Source: Tenacibaculum larymnensis (GTDB lineage: Bacteria; Bacteroidota; Bacteroidia; Flavobacteriales; Flavobacteriaceae). Taken from it: a stretch of DNA of 64,000 bases. The notes beneath the pieces are model-generated. The model saw nothing but the letters and a program-made list of their open reading frames with translations, did not search any database and was not told where the DNA came from. Shown piece after piece: positions 42,829 through 54,100 of this stretch (position 1 is the stretch's first letter; each line of letters opens with the position of its first letter). Location of the stretch: the NCBI RefSeq assembly GCF_028829235.1, contig NZ_JAIWJY010000009.1, forward strand, positions 1 to 64,000. Direction: 5' to 3'. The position numbers and the translations under genes are program-made.

Positions 42829-45600
42829 ATGAAAAAACTACTTTTTATTTTTACCCTATTTCTTACTAGTTCAATTTTTGCTCAATCCTATCCGTTTAAA
42901 ATTACTGGTACAATTAACTCTGAAAAAGACAAAACCGTTATAGAGGCTGCTACAGTTCATGTAGAGAAAGCTAGAGATAGCTCTATCGTTACCTATACCA
43001 TTTCAAACGACAAAGGAAAGTTTTCTTTAGAAGGAAAGTCTTTTAGCAAAGATGTAAAACTCTTTATTTCTTATGTTGGTATGGATAGTTATTCTAAATC
43101 AATAGAACTAGACAAAACCTCTAACCTTAATTTAGGTACAATTTTTTTAAAGGAAGAAAGTAACTTACTTAGCGAGGTAGTTATACAATCAAGAGCACCA
43201 ATTACAGTAAAAAAAGATACTTTAGAGTTTAATGTAAAATCTTTTAAAACTAAAAAAGATGCTAATGTTGAAGATCTTTTAAAGAAGCTTCCAGGTGTTG
43301 AAGTAGATGAAGATGGAAAAATTACTGTAAACGGAAAAGAAGTCAATAAAATTTTGGTTAACGGAAAGCCTTTCTTTGGAAACGACCCAAGCATTACCAC
43401 TAAAAACTTAACCAAAGATATTATTGAAAAAGTTCAAATTACCGATACTAAATCTAAATCAGAAGCTTTTACTGGTGAAAAAGGAGATGCAAATAATAAA
43501 ACCATTAACCTTACCATAAAAAAAGAAAATAATAAAGGTTGGTTTGGTAGAGTATCTGGTGGTGCTGGTACCGACAAACGTTTTGAAGGAGCTGCAATGG
43601 TAAATCGTTTTGACAACAACCAACGATTTAGCGTATTAGCCAGTACAAACAATATTAATTCCCCTGGTTTTAGCTTTGGAGAAATTCAAAAAATGTTTGG
43701 AGGTAGTAATATTTGGTTTGGAGGAGACGGCGGATTTAGCGTTAACGGAAGGCGTTTTGGTGGTGGTAGCGGTATTATAAAGTCAAAAACCGCTGGTGCA
43801 ACTTATGCTGACGAATTTGGTAAAGGTTTAGACGTAAATGCTAATTATTTTTACTCTGGAAGCAACTCTAACAATGAATCAAAAAGCAATAGAGAATACA
43901 CGCTTCCAGACAGGAAGTATTTTTCTAATTCCACTACTACTTCTGATGATGAAAATCACAATCATAGTTTTGACACTGATTTTGACATTGAAATAGATTC
44001 TACATTCTTAATCAACATTAAACCTACTTTTGTATTTAATAAAAGAGAAGGAAGTAGTCTTAGACAAGAAGAATCTTTAGATGAAGACAATACCCTTACT
44101 AATAACTATGTGAGTTCTGCTTACTCTAAATCAGAAGCTAACAATTTTCAAAACAGATTAGATATTACTAAAAAATTAGGTGCAAAAGGTTCATTTATTA
44201 AAGCCTCAATAACTAATCGTATCGATAAAGCAGATACCGAAGAGATTAACAAGTCTACCATTGAAACTTTTGGTAGCAATCCCGATATCGAAAATAGAGA
44301 CCAAAAAAGTACTATTGAAAACAACTTGATAGGACTCACCACAAACTTAACCTATCGTTTCCCTTTGATTGCTAAAAAATTCTTTTTAGATACTAAATAT
44401 AGTTATCAACGTGATGAGCGAGAAAACAAGGAAAACACCTTTGACTTCAATTCAACAACGCAACAGTACAGCGATTTTAATACTGGTTTGAGTTCTGACT
44501 TTACATACAATGATATTACTAAAACACCATCATTAGAATTGGTATACAGAACTAAAAAATGGCGTTTAAATTTTGGTACTGGTTTTGTAAACAGAACATT
44601 AGAAAACAATGATAAATTACGTCCTGAGTTAAGTTTAAAAAAAGAATTTAATAATTTAGATTTAGACGCTAGTTTTAGATATCGATTTGACTCTAAAGCT
44701 TCTATTTATTTTGATTATCGTTTAAATAACAATGCTCCTAACATTAATCAAATACAGCCCTTTTCTGATGTAACCAATCCTTCTAACATTATTACAGGTA
44801 ATCCAAATCTAAAACCCTCTCAAAATCACAGAGCATACATCAACTTTAACAAATTTAACTGGCAAGCTCGTACTGGTTTTTGGTTTTATTTAAGTGGTAC
44901 TCTTTATCAAAACCAAGTAATAACTAATACTTTTATTGATGATGATTTAGTAAGAAACACTACTTATGAAAATACAGATGGCGGTTATGACTTTTGGGGA
45001 GGTGGTAGCTACAGTAAAAAAATAAAATTAGATTCTATTGTAAGCCTTCAACTTAGAGCTGGTACAAATATTAGAGCTAGTAAAAATTTCAACATTTTAA
45101 ATGACATCAAGGAGGGAGCTAAAACGACTTCAATAAGTCCTGTTTTTAGAGCTACTTTAGATTGGAATAAGATCGCTTCTATTGAAGGAAACTATAATAT
45201 TTCCTTTTCAAATACTAAATACGACATAAACACAAATCAAAATCAAAATTTCACTAGACATTCTGTTAACATAAGAACAAAAACTACTGTTCCTAAAAAA
45301 TTAGAATGGAGAAATGATATTCGTTACACATACAACCCTAACGTAATTGGATTTAATAAATCTGCTTGGTTTTGGAATGCTACGCTTGCCTATTCGGTCT
45401 TAAAAGATCAAGGTACTATTAGCTTAAAAGCTTATGATTTATTGAGTCAAAACACCAATGCTCAACGAAGAGCTACTTCAAATTATATAGAGGATTCTGA
45501 GAGCACCGTATTACAACAATATTTTATGCTAGGCTTTAGTTGGAAATTTAATAGCTTAGGTAAAAAGGGGAAAATAAAAAATTACGATTTTCATTTTTAA
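42829..45600 (+). CDS. Outer-membrane beta-barrel receptor-like protein
   Basis: This 923-residue protein has a signal peptide (ending IFAQS), an N-terminal carboxypeptidase-regulatory-like domain (about 22-110, with GTINSEKDKTVIEAATVHVE), and a plug-like region (about 120-225, VEDLLKKLPGVEVDEDGKI and VNGKPFFGNDPS). A long barrel follows up to the terminal aromatic residue (DFHF). It matches the TonB-dependent-receptor-like OMP_b-brl family of Bacteroidota. No TonB box is obvious and no SusD partner is adjacent, so the substrate is unknown. It is transcribed alone, with a strong terminator behind it. Confidence 0.9.
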   Translation: MKKLLFIFTLFLTSSIFAQSYPFKITGTINSEKDKTVIEAATVHVEKARDSSIVTYTISNDKGKFSLEGKSFSKDVKLFISYVGMDSYSKSIELDKTSNLNLGTIFLKEESNLLSEVVIQSRAPITVKKDTLEFNVKSFKTKKDANVEDLLKKLPGVEVDEDGKITVNGKEVNKILVNGKPFFGNDPSITTKNLTKDIIEKVQITDTKSKSEAFTGEKGDANNKTINLTIKKENNKGWFGRVSGGAGTDKRFEGAAMVNRFDNNQRFSVLASTNNINSPGFSFGEIQKMFGGSNIWFGGDGGFSVNGRRFGGGSGIIKSKTAGATYADEFGKGLDVNANYFYSGSNSNNESKSNREYTLPDRKYFSNSTTTSDDENHNHSFDTDFDIEIDSTFLINIKPTFVFNKREGSSLRQEESLDEDNTLTNNYVSSAYSKSEANNFQNRLDITKKLGAKGSFIKASITNRIDKADTEEINKSTIETFGSNPDIENRDQKSTIENNLIGLTTNLTYRFPLIAKKFFLDTKYSYQRDERENKENTFDFNSTTQQYSDFNTGLSSDFTYNDITKTPSLELVYRTKKWRLNFGTGFVNRTLENNDKLRPELSLKKEFNNLDLDASFRYRFDSKASIYFDYRLNNNAPNINQIQPFSDVTNPSNIITGNPNLKPSQNHRAYINFNKFNWQARTGFWFYLSGTLYQNQVITNTFIDDDLVRNTTYENTDGGYDFWGGGSYSKKIKLDSIVSLQLRAGTNIRASKNFNILNDIKEGAKTTSISPVFRATLDWNKIASIEGNYNISFSNTKYDINTNQNQNFTRHSVNIRTKTTVPKKLEWRNDIRYTYNPNVIGFNKSAWFWNATLAYSVLKDQGTISLKAYDLLSQNTNAQRRATSNYIEDSESTVLQQYFMLGFSWKFNSLGKKGKIKNYDFHF

Positions 45601-45620
45601 TCGATACAATGATAACCAAA

Positions 45621-45652
45621 CAAAAAGCTTACTATTAATAGTAAGCTTTTTG
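45621..45652. terminator. Terminator after the beta-barrel gene
   Basis: A perfect palindrome with stem CAAAAAGCTTACTAT / ATAGTAAGCTTTTTG, followed by a T run on the plus strand. Confidence 0.9.
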
Positions 45653-45701
45653 TTTTTTGAAAGGTAACAACAATAAAAACGACTACTTGCTTACAATTTT
45701 G

Positions 45702-45709
45702 TAAATTTG
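45702..45709 (+). promoter_or_regulatory. -7 element of the GAF-protein gene
   Basis: A perfect TAAATTTG lies 23 bp before the start codon at 45733. Confidence 0.5.
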
Positions 45710-45732
45710 TATAGATTCATTTTTTTCATTCT

Positions 45733-48117
45733 ATGAACATAAGACGAACAAAAGACATTCAAAATATTGAGCTTCCTTTTAAACTTAAAATAAGTTTTGA
45801 GAAGATAGTTGCTTTGTTTCAAAAATATGCTGCTAAAGAACAAGAAAAGCATCCATATCATGAATCATCTAAAAAGATAGTTCGAGAAGCAAACAAAGCT
45901 CCTGAATTAATTAATGGTTTTTCTGATGAATCTACATTAGAAAAGTATCAAGACACTATTGAGATGTTACTTGAACCATTATTCCCTGAATTATTATTAG
46001 AGAATGAAATTAAAGCGGTTAGTATTCCGTTTACTTTTACATCTTTTAAATTTACTAGTCGATTTGAAAAGATTTTACAAAATGCTGGAGATGACTACGA
46101 ATTAAAAGTTCGTAATTTTGAAAGTGATTTAATGTATAAATACGCTTGTAGTATTATATTAACTGAGGTATACAACTACTCTATCAACGTAAAACGTCCT
46201 TTCTATTTTGATATTCCTGATAAAACAACCAATACTATAAAGAATTATCGTGCTGCTTTTAATGCTGACTTCATGGAGATTTCACCAACCGAAAACGCTC
46301 CAAAAATAACAGAAGAAGACATTAAGTTTTTACTCGATAATTTTGATGATATTGATGTTTGGAAAGAAAAATTCCCTCCTGACTCATATATTTTTAAAGG
46401 GTTTGGGATAATGAATTTATTTGATGTTACAACCGATGAAATTATTTCAGAAATAAGAACCAGTCTTATAAAAAAGGATGATGACTTAGTTACTACATTA
46501 CAAGAAATTTTTCGCAGATTCTTTGAAATAAATGACTTATCATTAGGATTTTCTATTTTCGAAACAGATTCAAACAACTTTAACTCATCTCACATAAACA
46601 AAGAAGAAAGCCTTGTTTTAAACTATGAAAAAGATGTTTCTTGTGATTGTATTTTTTGTAATTATGTTTTAGAAAAGCTTTTTATAAATAACGAAACTCT
46701 TGCTATTTCTGATGTAGAAAAGTATGGTAAACAAACTGAGAACAAAAATTTTTACCAACGTTTAAAAGACAAAAACATAGGTAGTATTATTTTAGTTCCA
46801 ATACAAGCATCCACTAAAAATAGTCTCGCTATTATTGAGTTTGCTTCACCAAGACCTTTTGAATTAAACTCAATCAACCAAAATAAATTACAAGATTTAA
46901 TTCCGTTATTTAAAATTGCTGTTGATCGTTTTTCTGAAGAACATCAAAATATATTAGAAGCCACAATTCAAGAAAACTACACTTCTATTCACCCAACAGT
47001 AAAATGGCGTTTTTATGAGGCTGCTGAAAGATTTCATATAGAATCATATGAAACTAAAGAAAAGGTTAAAATTGAAGATATTGTTTTTCCTGACGTACAC
47101 CCTTTGTATGGTCAATCAGATATTAAAGGGTCATCTATTGCCCGAAATAAAGCTATTAAAGAAGATTTAACCACTCAACTTTCTTTAGCTATTTCCGTAT
47201 TATTGGAAGCCTGTAAAGTTGAAAGCCTTCCTATTTATAAAGAATTACGATTTAGAGTTGAAGAATATTTATCAGAAGTAAAAAAAGGATTAAAAGCTGG
47301 CGATGAAATAGCTATTTTAGACTTCTTAAAACGTGAAATCTATCCTGTTTTTAATCATATAAAAACGGTTAATAAAGACTTAAGTTCCTTAGTCGAATCA
47401 TATATTAGTCGTTTAGATCCTAACTTACAAGTAGTATACGAAAAACGTAAAGCTTATGAAGATAGTGTTACTTTGCTAAATGATAAATTGGCTTCTTTTA
47501 TTGATACTAGACAAAAAGAAGCACAACAAATGTTTCCTCATTATTTTGAACGTTATAAAACAGATGGTGTTGAGTATAACATGTACATAGGACAGTCATT
47601 AACAAGAGAGAAAAAATATGACGACTTATACTTATACAACCTTAGGTTATGGCAGTTACAAGTAATGTGTGAAATGGAGAATGTAGCCTTAAAAGCAGCT
47701 GAAAAGATGGAGCATAAACTTAGAGTAGCTTCGTTAATTTTAGTACATAGTAATCCATTAGCAATAAAATTTAGAATGGATGAAAAACAGTTTGATGTTG
47801 ATGGTGCATACAATATTCGTTACGAAATAATTAAAAAACGTATTGATAAAGCTCACATTAAGGGAACCGAAGAACGACTAACAGTTCCTGGTAAAATAGC
47901 AATTGTATACTCTCAAGAAAAAGATGCTGAGGAGTATTATAAATACATCAAATACTTACAATCTAAAAACCTATTGGGTAATGTAGAGAAGTTAGATATT
48001 GAAGATTTACAAGGCGTTTCAGGATTAAAAGCATTACGTGCAGAGGTTATCTACAATAAAAACTTTGATACTGAAAAAACAATGACTATTGACGAGCTTA
48101 TCCAAGAATTTAAATAG
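45733..48117 (+). CDS. GAF-domain protein, 794 aa
   Basis: This is a large cytoplasmic protein without membrane segments. A GAF-like domain seems to lie at about residues 240-400 (with IGSIILVPIQASTKNSLAIIEFASPRPFEL and SDVEKYGKQTE). The C-terminal half is helical and holds no kinase or cyclase motif. I recognise it as a conserved Flavobacteria protein annotated from its GAF domain; the ligand and output are unknown. It is convergent with the HD-PycTM gene, 3 bp apart. Confidence 0.75.
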   Translation: MNIRRTKDIQNIELPFKLKISFEKIVALFQKYAAKEQEKHPYHESSKKIVREANKAPELINGFSDESTLEKYQDTIEMLLEPLFPELLLENEIKAVSIPFTFTSFKFTSRFEKILQNAGDDYELKVRNFESDLMYKYACSIILTEVYNYSINVKRPFYFDIPDKTTNTIKNYRAAFNADFMEISPTENAPKITEEDIKFLLDNFDDIDVWKEKFPPDSYIFKGFGIMNLFDVTTDEIISEIRTSLIKKDDDLVTTLQEIFRRFFEINDLSLGFSIFETDSNNFNSSHINKEESLVLNYEKDVSCDCIFCNYVLEKLFINNETLAISDVEKYGKQTENKNFYQRLKDKNIGSIILVPIQASTKNSLAIIEFASPRPFELNSINQNKLQDLIPLFKIAVDRFSEEHQNILEATIQENYTSIHPTVKWRFYEAAERFHIESYETKEKVKIEDIVFPDVHPLYGQSDIKGSSIARNKAIKEDLTTQLSLAISVLLEACKVESLPIYKELRFRVEEYLSEVKKGLKAGDEIAILDFLKREIYPVFNHIKTVNKDLSSLVESYISRLDPNLQVVYEKRKAYEDSVTLLNDKLASFIDTRQKEAQQMFPHYFERYKTDGVEYNMYIGQSLTREKKYDDLYLYNLRLWQLQVMCEMENVALKAAEKMEHKLRVASLILVHSNPLAIKFRMDEKQFDVDGAYNIRYEIIKKRIDKAHIKGTEERLTVPGKIAIVYSQEKDAEEYYKYIKYLQSKNLLGNVEKLDIEDLQGVSGLKALRAEVIYNKNFDTEKTMTIDELIQEFK

Positions 48118-48120
48118 TTT

Positions 48121-49350
48121 TTATAATAACACAGAAACTACTTCTGCTACTTTTGATGCTTGTTCTTGCATATAAAATGCAATTGCAAAAGCTACTACAC
48201 TTACTAAAATACCAATCATAAAAACGGTATACGTAATTCGTAGTAACTTATATTTTCTATTTAAAACTAACCCTAAGAAATATAAATCTTTTGTAAGAGA
48301 ACCATACAAATAATCGCGGTCTTTCATCATTTCACTCATTGCCCAATCAAAATCAGGCAACTGCATTTGATGAAAATTTCCGAAGAATAATAAATTTACT
48401 TTTTTATTTGCCACATCTTCTTTGGTAAACTTCCCTTCGGTAACATTGGGTCTCGTTGCCAAAACTGATAACACGATTGATATTACTGTGAAAAACACAA
48501 AAATTATGGTAGGTGTTATTAAGTAATGGTTTGACGGGTTATCTAACTTTGGAATTAACGTTGACAATGTCATCGAAATTATAATCGCGTTTACAGACAG
48601 TAAAATATTTGCTTTCGTATCTGCAATGTCACTTAGCGTAATATGATTACGAAGCGCTACACGAAACATAGTTTCAATTCCTCTCTCCGGTAATTCAATC
48701 TTATTTTTTTTGTACGCTAATTCTTCTTTTTTCTGTTTTAGTTTAGCCGCTTCTTGTACTTCTTTTTGTTTTCTCTTTAAAAGCTGAGCTATATTTTTAC
48801 TCTTCTGTTTTTCCCATAATTTAGAAGCCTTACTAGTATAAAAACGATGCTTTGTTAAAAAATCAAGATTAGAATCATCCCACTCAACAGTTTTTATCTT
48901 TTTCTCACATACCAATTCTCTCTCCTTTCGCAATAACTCGTTAAAATCTGTATAATTTTTACTTCCAACATGAGAACAATCAGCATCTCTCAACACTTTT
49001 TCTAATTTAGTCACAGGCTTAGCTCCCATTTTTGTTGAAGCTATTAATTTAGACACTTCATCAATAACACCTTCTTTAACCTCTTTATTTTTTAAGAAAT
49101 CAGCAGCTATTTTTGTACTCTCCTCTTCATGGTTTTCAGGATTAACTGTGTAACCAACATCATGAAACCATGCTGCTAAAGTTAAAACTTGTTGCTGTTC
49201 TTCTGAAAAGTCCTCCCCTTCTATTAACTCAAGTGATTTTTCTACCACTCGTTGTGTATGAGCTATATTATGATATACAAAGTTTTTATCTAATTTCTCA
49301 CTTAGTAAATCAATTACAAACTGCTCTGTTTCTTGTATCAAACTATTCAT
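48121..49350 (-). CDS. HD phosphohydrolase fused to a PycTM/DUF5706 membrane domain
   Basis: This 409-residue protein has two parts. The N-terminal HD-domain hydrolase (about 1-180) has H31, H63-D64 (AAWFHDVGY) and D127 (DADCSH). A lysine-rich coiled coil occupies about 180-225. A C-terminal DUF5706 domain follows (about 228-400, starting ETMFRVALRNHITLSDIADTKANI) with membrane helices at about 250-272, 282-305 and 375-398. This C-terminal domain is the effector type (PycTM) of Pycsar anti-phage systems, where it responds to cCMP or cUMP. No pyrimidine cyclase is adjacent, so a defence role is not established. Nucleotide hydrolysis by the HD part is inferred. Confidence 0.85.
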   Translation of the reverse strand: MNSLIQETEQFVIDLLSEKLDKNFVYHNIAHTQRVVEKSLELIEGEDFSEEQQQVLTLAAWFHDVGYTVNPENHEEESTKIAADFLKNKEVKEGVIDEVSKLIASTKMGAKPVTKLEKVLRDADCSHVGSKNYTDFNELLRKERELVCEKKIKTVEWDDSNLDFLTKHRFYTSKASKLWEKQKSKNIAQLLKRKQKEVQEAAKLKQKKEELAYKKNKIELPERGIETMFRVALRNHITLSDIADTKANILLSVNAIIISMTLSTLIPKLDNPSNHYLITPTIIFVFFTVISIVLSVLATRPNVTEGKFTKEDVANKKVNLLFFGNFHQMQLPDFDWAMSEMMKDRDYLYGSLTKDLYFLGLVLNRKYKLLRITYTVFMIGILVSVVAFAIAFYMQEQASKVAEVVSVLL

Positions 49351-49447
49351 GAAAAAGGTTTTTGCTAAAATAATAAATTATTAACCAGTATTAATTTTTA
49401 ATAAAGTGATAAAAAAGTGTATTTTTAAAAGAGTTTTTTTACACAAA

Positions 49448-50467
49448 ATGACACACGAACTTAAAGAAATTATAAGACAAGCCACCATAAATCAACAACA
49501 AGGCTTACAGAATGTTTTAGCAACTGTTGTAGATTTAGACGGCTCTTCTTATAGAAAACCAGGAGTTAGAATGTTACTTTCTTCTGACGGAAAAATAATT
49601 GGAGCTATTAGTGGAGGCTGTGTTGAAAAAGAAGTACAACGTAGAGCTCAATCGGTTTTTGAAAACAACAAACCTAAAGTAATAACCTATGATGGTCGTT
49701 ATCGTTTAGGTTGTGAAGGAATATTATATGTTCTTTTAGAACCTTTTAATCTTTCAACTGATTTTATAGAAGCTTTCTCAGAAAATAATATTCAAAGAGA
49801 GTCGTATAACATTACATCTTTCTTTCTAAAAGAAGATGAAACATACGGGAATTTTGGTTCTATAATTCAATTTAACAACCAACAAAGATTTTCTTTCAAC
49901 AAAGATTTTTATTCTGAAAAAACAGACCATTTAACTACTTTTAAACAAACCTTACAACCACTATTTCGCCTGCTTATTATTGGTGGAGAACATGATGCTG
50001 TAAAACTATGTATGCAAGCAACTCAATTAGGATGGGAAGTTGATGTAGTTACCTCTATAAAAGACCCAAAAGAGTTAGCCGATTTTCCAGGTGCTAAATC
50101 GGTGGTTGCACAAACTCCAGAAGTAATTCAGCTTTCACATGTAAATAACAATACTGCAGTTGTTATTATGAATCATAATTTTACATACGATTTACGTTGG
50201 TTGATTAAATTACAAGAGCAAAACCCTGTTTACATTGGTATTTTAGGTGCTGCTAAACGACGAGAAAAACTATTTAACGAACTATTTGAATTTTCACCCG
50301 ATATTACTGATGATTTTTTAGAAAAAATTCATACACCAGCTGGTTTAAACATTGGAGCTGAAACTCCTGAAGAAATTGCATTATCAATCTTAGCAGAAAT
50401 ATTATCAGTTATTCGTAACAAAGAAGTGTTTTCTCTAAAAAAAATTACTGGGCGAATCCATAATTAA
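49448..50467 (+). CDS. XdhC/CoxI-family protein
   Basis: This 339-residue protein has the family's N-terminal domain (ATVVDLDGSSYRKPGVRM, GAISGGCVEKEV, CEGILYVLLEP) and a C-terminal Rossmann domain (LLIIGGEHDA, GILGAAKRREKL). XdhC proteins help insert the sulfurated molybdenum cofactor into xanthine dehydrogenase-like enzymes. The start at 49448 was chosen over 49406 because the first 14 residues of the longer frame are not family-like. It lies 4 bp upstream of a MocA-like transferase gene, but no molybdenum enzyme gene is in the window. Confidence 0.9.
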   Translation: MTHELKEIIRQATINQQQGLQNVLATVVDLDGSSYRKPGVRMLLSSDGKIIGAISGGCVEKEVQRRAQSVFENNKPKVITYDGRYRLGCEGILYVLLEPFNLSTDFIEAFSENNIQRESYNITSFFLKEDETYGNFGSIIQFNNQQRFSFNKDFYSEKTDHLTTFKQTLQPLFRLLIIGGEHDAVKLCMQATQLGWEVDVVTSIKDPKELADFPGAKSVVAQTPEVIQLSHVNNNTAVVIMNHNFTYDLRWLIKLQEQNPVYIGILGAAKRREKLFNELFEFSPDITDDFLEKIHTPAGLNIGAETPEEIALSILAEILSVIRNKEVFSLKKITGRIHN

Positions 50468-50471
50468 TACA

Positions 50472-51056
50472 ATGCAAAAAACAGCAATTCTCATATTAGC
50501 TGCTGGAAGTGCTTCTCGAATGGGAAAAATGAAACAATTACTTCCTTATAAAAGCACTACGTTACTAGAATGGGTTATTCAACAAGCTCAAAAATCAATA
50601 GTTAAAAATGTATTTTGTGTATTAGGAGCTAATAAGGATACTATTGAAAAACAACTTACTTCAAATACCATTAAAATCATTTACAATCCTAATTATGAAA
50701 GCGGATTAAGTACTAGCATCGTAACAGGAATTGATTTCTTACAAAAACATAACTTTGACAATGCCTTAATAATGCTAGCAGATCAACCTCATGTTACTTC
50801 TGAGTACTTGAACTCGTTGATTGAAGCTTCAAAAAAGAACCCTTCTAAAATAATTACCTCTAACTACCAAGGTAGTGTTGGAGTCCCTGCCATTTTTCCG
50901 AAAAAATATTTTAATGACTTGTTAAATCTAGAAGGTGATAAAGGAGCTAAGAATTTTCTATTACAACATAACGATAATGTTATTAAAGTAAATTCTCATC
51001 AAAACTTACTAGACATTGATACTCCTGAAGACTATCAGCATTTAATAAAGCAATAA
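50472..51056 (+). CDS. MocA-like nucleotidyltransferase
   Basis: This 194-residue protein has the N-terminal nucleotide-binding motif LAAGSASRMGKMKQLLPY, the NPNYESGLSTSI segment, and LADQPHVTSEYL. These mark MocA/MobA-type cytidylyl- or guanylyltransferases that attach a nucleotide to the molybdenum cofactor. Pairing with XdhC supports MocA (cytidylyl) function. It is in an operon with the XdhC gene, with a 4-bp gap. Confidence 0.85.
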   Translation: MQKTAILILAAGSASRMGKMKQLLPYKSTTLLEWVIQQAQKSIVKNVFCVLGANKDTIEKQLTSNTIKIIYNPNYESGLSTSIVTGIDFLQKHNFDNALIMLADQPHVTSEYLNSLIEASKKNPSKIITSNYQGSVGVPAIFPKKYFNDLLNLEGDKGAKNFLLQHNDNVIKVNSHQNLLDIDTPEDYQHLIKQ

Positions 51057-51101
51057 TTTTAGCTCAAAAAGCCTTATTTTTACATAACCAAAAAACAAAA
51101 C

Positions 51102-54100
51102 ATGAACTTAACCAAGTTTTGCATGTATCTAACTATAGCTGTTATAATTAGTGGTTGTGCATCTTATAAAGCTAAGTACGCAGATAAAACTTCTCCAAAA
51201 ACAATTCAAACAAATAAAGAATTGGTACACTCCTTTTATTTAATTGGAGATGCTGGTAATGCCGAAATGGGACAAACCACCCCTACTCTAAAATATTTCC
51301 AAGAAAAGTTAGCTAAAGCTACTAAAAATGCTACCACCATATTTTTAGGAGACAATATATATCCATACGGAATACCTAGTAAAAAACACAAAGATAGAGC
51401 CTTAGCTGAACATCGTTTACAAACGCAAATTGATGCTTTGCAAGACTTTAAAGGAAAAACAATTTTTATTCCTGGAAACCATGACTGGTACAATGGTGTT
51501 GATGGCTTAAAGCGTCAAGAAAAAATGGTAGAGAAAGCGTTAGGTAAAAATTCGTTTTTACCTGAAGGAGGTTGCGGACTGGATAAAGTAAAGATTAATG
51601 AAGACCTAACTTTAATTCTTATTGATAGCCGTTGGTTTATTATGGACTGGGATAAAGAGCCTAAAATGAACGATAATTGCGATATTAAAACTCGTGAACG
51701 TTTTATTCAAGAGCTATCTAGTTTGTTCAAAAAAAACAGGTATAAAAATGTTGTAGTTGCAGTGCATCATCCTTTATATAGCAATGGTCCTCATGGTGGA
51801 AGCTTTTCAGTAAAAGACCACATGAAACCAGCACCAATTTTAGGTACATTGAAAAATGCATTACGCTCTCATGCAGGGATTCAAACTGATATTTTTAATA
51901 AAAACTACAGCGACTTTATTAATCAAATACAAGCAGTCTCTGATGATTTCACAGACAATATTGTATTTGTTTCTGGTCACGACCACAACTTACAATACAT
52001 AGAACAAGACGGATTTAAACAAGTAATTAGCGGTTCGGGCTCAAAACAATCGGCAGCCTTAATTGGTTATGGTGCACAATTTACTTACGGTAATCACGGG
52101 TATGCTAGATTGAATTATTACAAAGACGGTTCAGCTGTTATTGAATACTACGCTGCCAATACCAAAGACGGACATAAACTCTTGTTTAGTAAAGAAATTG
52201 TAAAACCAAAACAAACAAAAAACTATTCAAATTTTCCTGAATACGAAGAACACAAGAAGTTTATAGAAACCTCTATTTACCCTCCTGAAGCTACTGATGT
52301 TAGTGGTTTTCATAAATTTATGTGGGGAGATTTAAATAGAGACAAATACGGAAAAACAGTAAAAGTTCCTGTATTGGAATTAGAAAATGTTTTTGGAGGC
52401 TTAACTCCTATTCGACGAGGAGGTGGTAATCAAACAAATTCGTTACGATTAGAAAACCCTGAAGGTAAACAGTACGTATTACGTTCAATGATAAAAGACG
52501 GAAGTCGTATTATGGGAGGTATTTTAAAAGGAACGTTTTTAGTTGATGTGGTTCAAGATATTTTTACAATGTCTCACCCATATGCTGCTTTTGTACTTCC
52601 TGATATGGCAGACGCTGTAAATATTTACCATACCAATCCAAAGCTATATTACATGCCTAAACAACCTGCTTTAGGAAAACATAACGACATCTTTGGAGGG
52701 CAGTTATACCTATTAGAAGAACGACCTGCTGGAGACCGTAGTGAATTAGACAACTTCGGAAATTCAGATGATATAATTAGCACATTTGATGTGTTAGAAA
52801 AAATCAGGAAAAACGGTAAACATTCAATTGACCAAGAATGGGTAATTCGTTCGCGTTTGTTTGATATGGTAATTGGTGATTGGGATAGGCACGAAGACCA
52901 ATGGCGTTGGGCTTCTTTTAAAACTGAAAATGGTAAAAAATATTACCGTCCAATTCCTAGAGATAGAGACCAACCTTTTTCTAAGTTTGATGGAGTTATG
53001 ATTCCTCTATTTCAGCAATTTGCGCCCTTAGTAAAGAACATGCAAACTTTTGATAACGATATCAAAAATATGAAATGGTACAATAACTATGCTCGCTTCT
53101 TTGATACTGCCTTTTTAAATCAATTAACACTTGGTGATTGGAATAAACAAGTTGAATATATTCAACAACATTTAACCGATGAAGTAATTGAAAAATCAAT
53201 TCAACAATTACCAAAGGCTATTTATGATATTGATGGAAAAGAAACCATTGCTAAAATTAAGGCTAGAAGAGATAAATTAAAAGAAATTGCCAAACGTTAC
53301 TACACAAAACTAAATAAAGTTGTACATGTAGTTGGTACAGATAAAGATGATAAATTTATCATCAAACGTTTAAATGATGAGGAAACTAGTGTTGTTGTTT
53401 TTAGAAAAGAAAATGAAATCTACAACCGTGTTTTCAAAACAAAAGAAACTAAAGAAATACAGATTTATGGTTTAAATGGAGATGATGAGTTTTTAATTTC
53501 TGGTGATGTACATGATGGAATTTTATTGCGAATTATAGGTGGTCAAAATCACGATGTGTATACCGATAAATCATCTGTTGCAGGTTGGGGAAAGAAAACT
53601 AAAATATACGATTTTAAATCAAAGAAAAACACCATAAATCCGAGTTCTGAAACTGCGGATTTACGTTCGGATAGTTATTTAAAAAACACCTACGACGCAC
53701 ACGACATCAATAACAATACAACTATTGTTTTCCCTAGCTTAGGAAGCAACCCAGACGATGGTTTCTTTTTTGGTGCTTCGGTAACATATACACAACAAGG
53801 ATTCAAAAAACGTCCTTTTGCAAACCAACATACTTTAGCAGCAAACTACTACTCTGCAACTGGTGGTTACGATTTAGAGTACAATGGTGAATTCACTGAA
53901 CTAATTGGCAGCTGGAGCCTGCATGTACGTGCTAAAGCTACAAGTGATAATTATTCTTTTAACTTCTTTGGATGGGGTAACGAAAGTGTTTACGATCAAA
54001 CTTTTGATTTAGATCACTATCGTGTTAAAAAAGAAGAAATAAGTTTTTCTCCTTCGTTATTAAAACGATTACGAGGTGGAAGCATTTTTAAAATTTCAGG

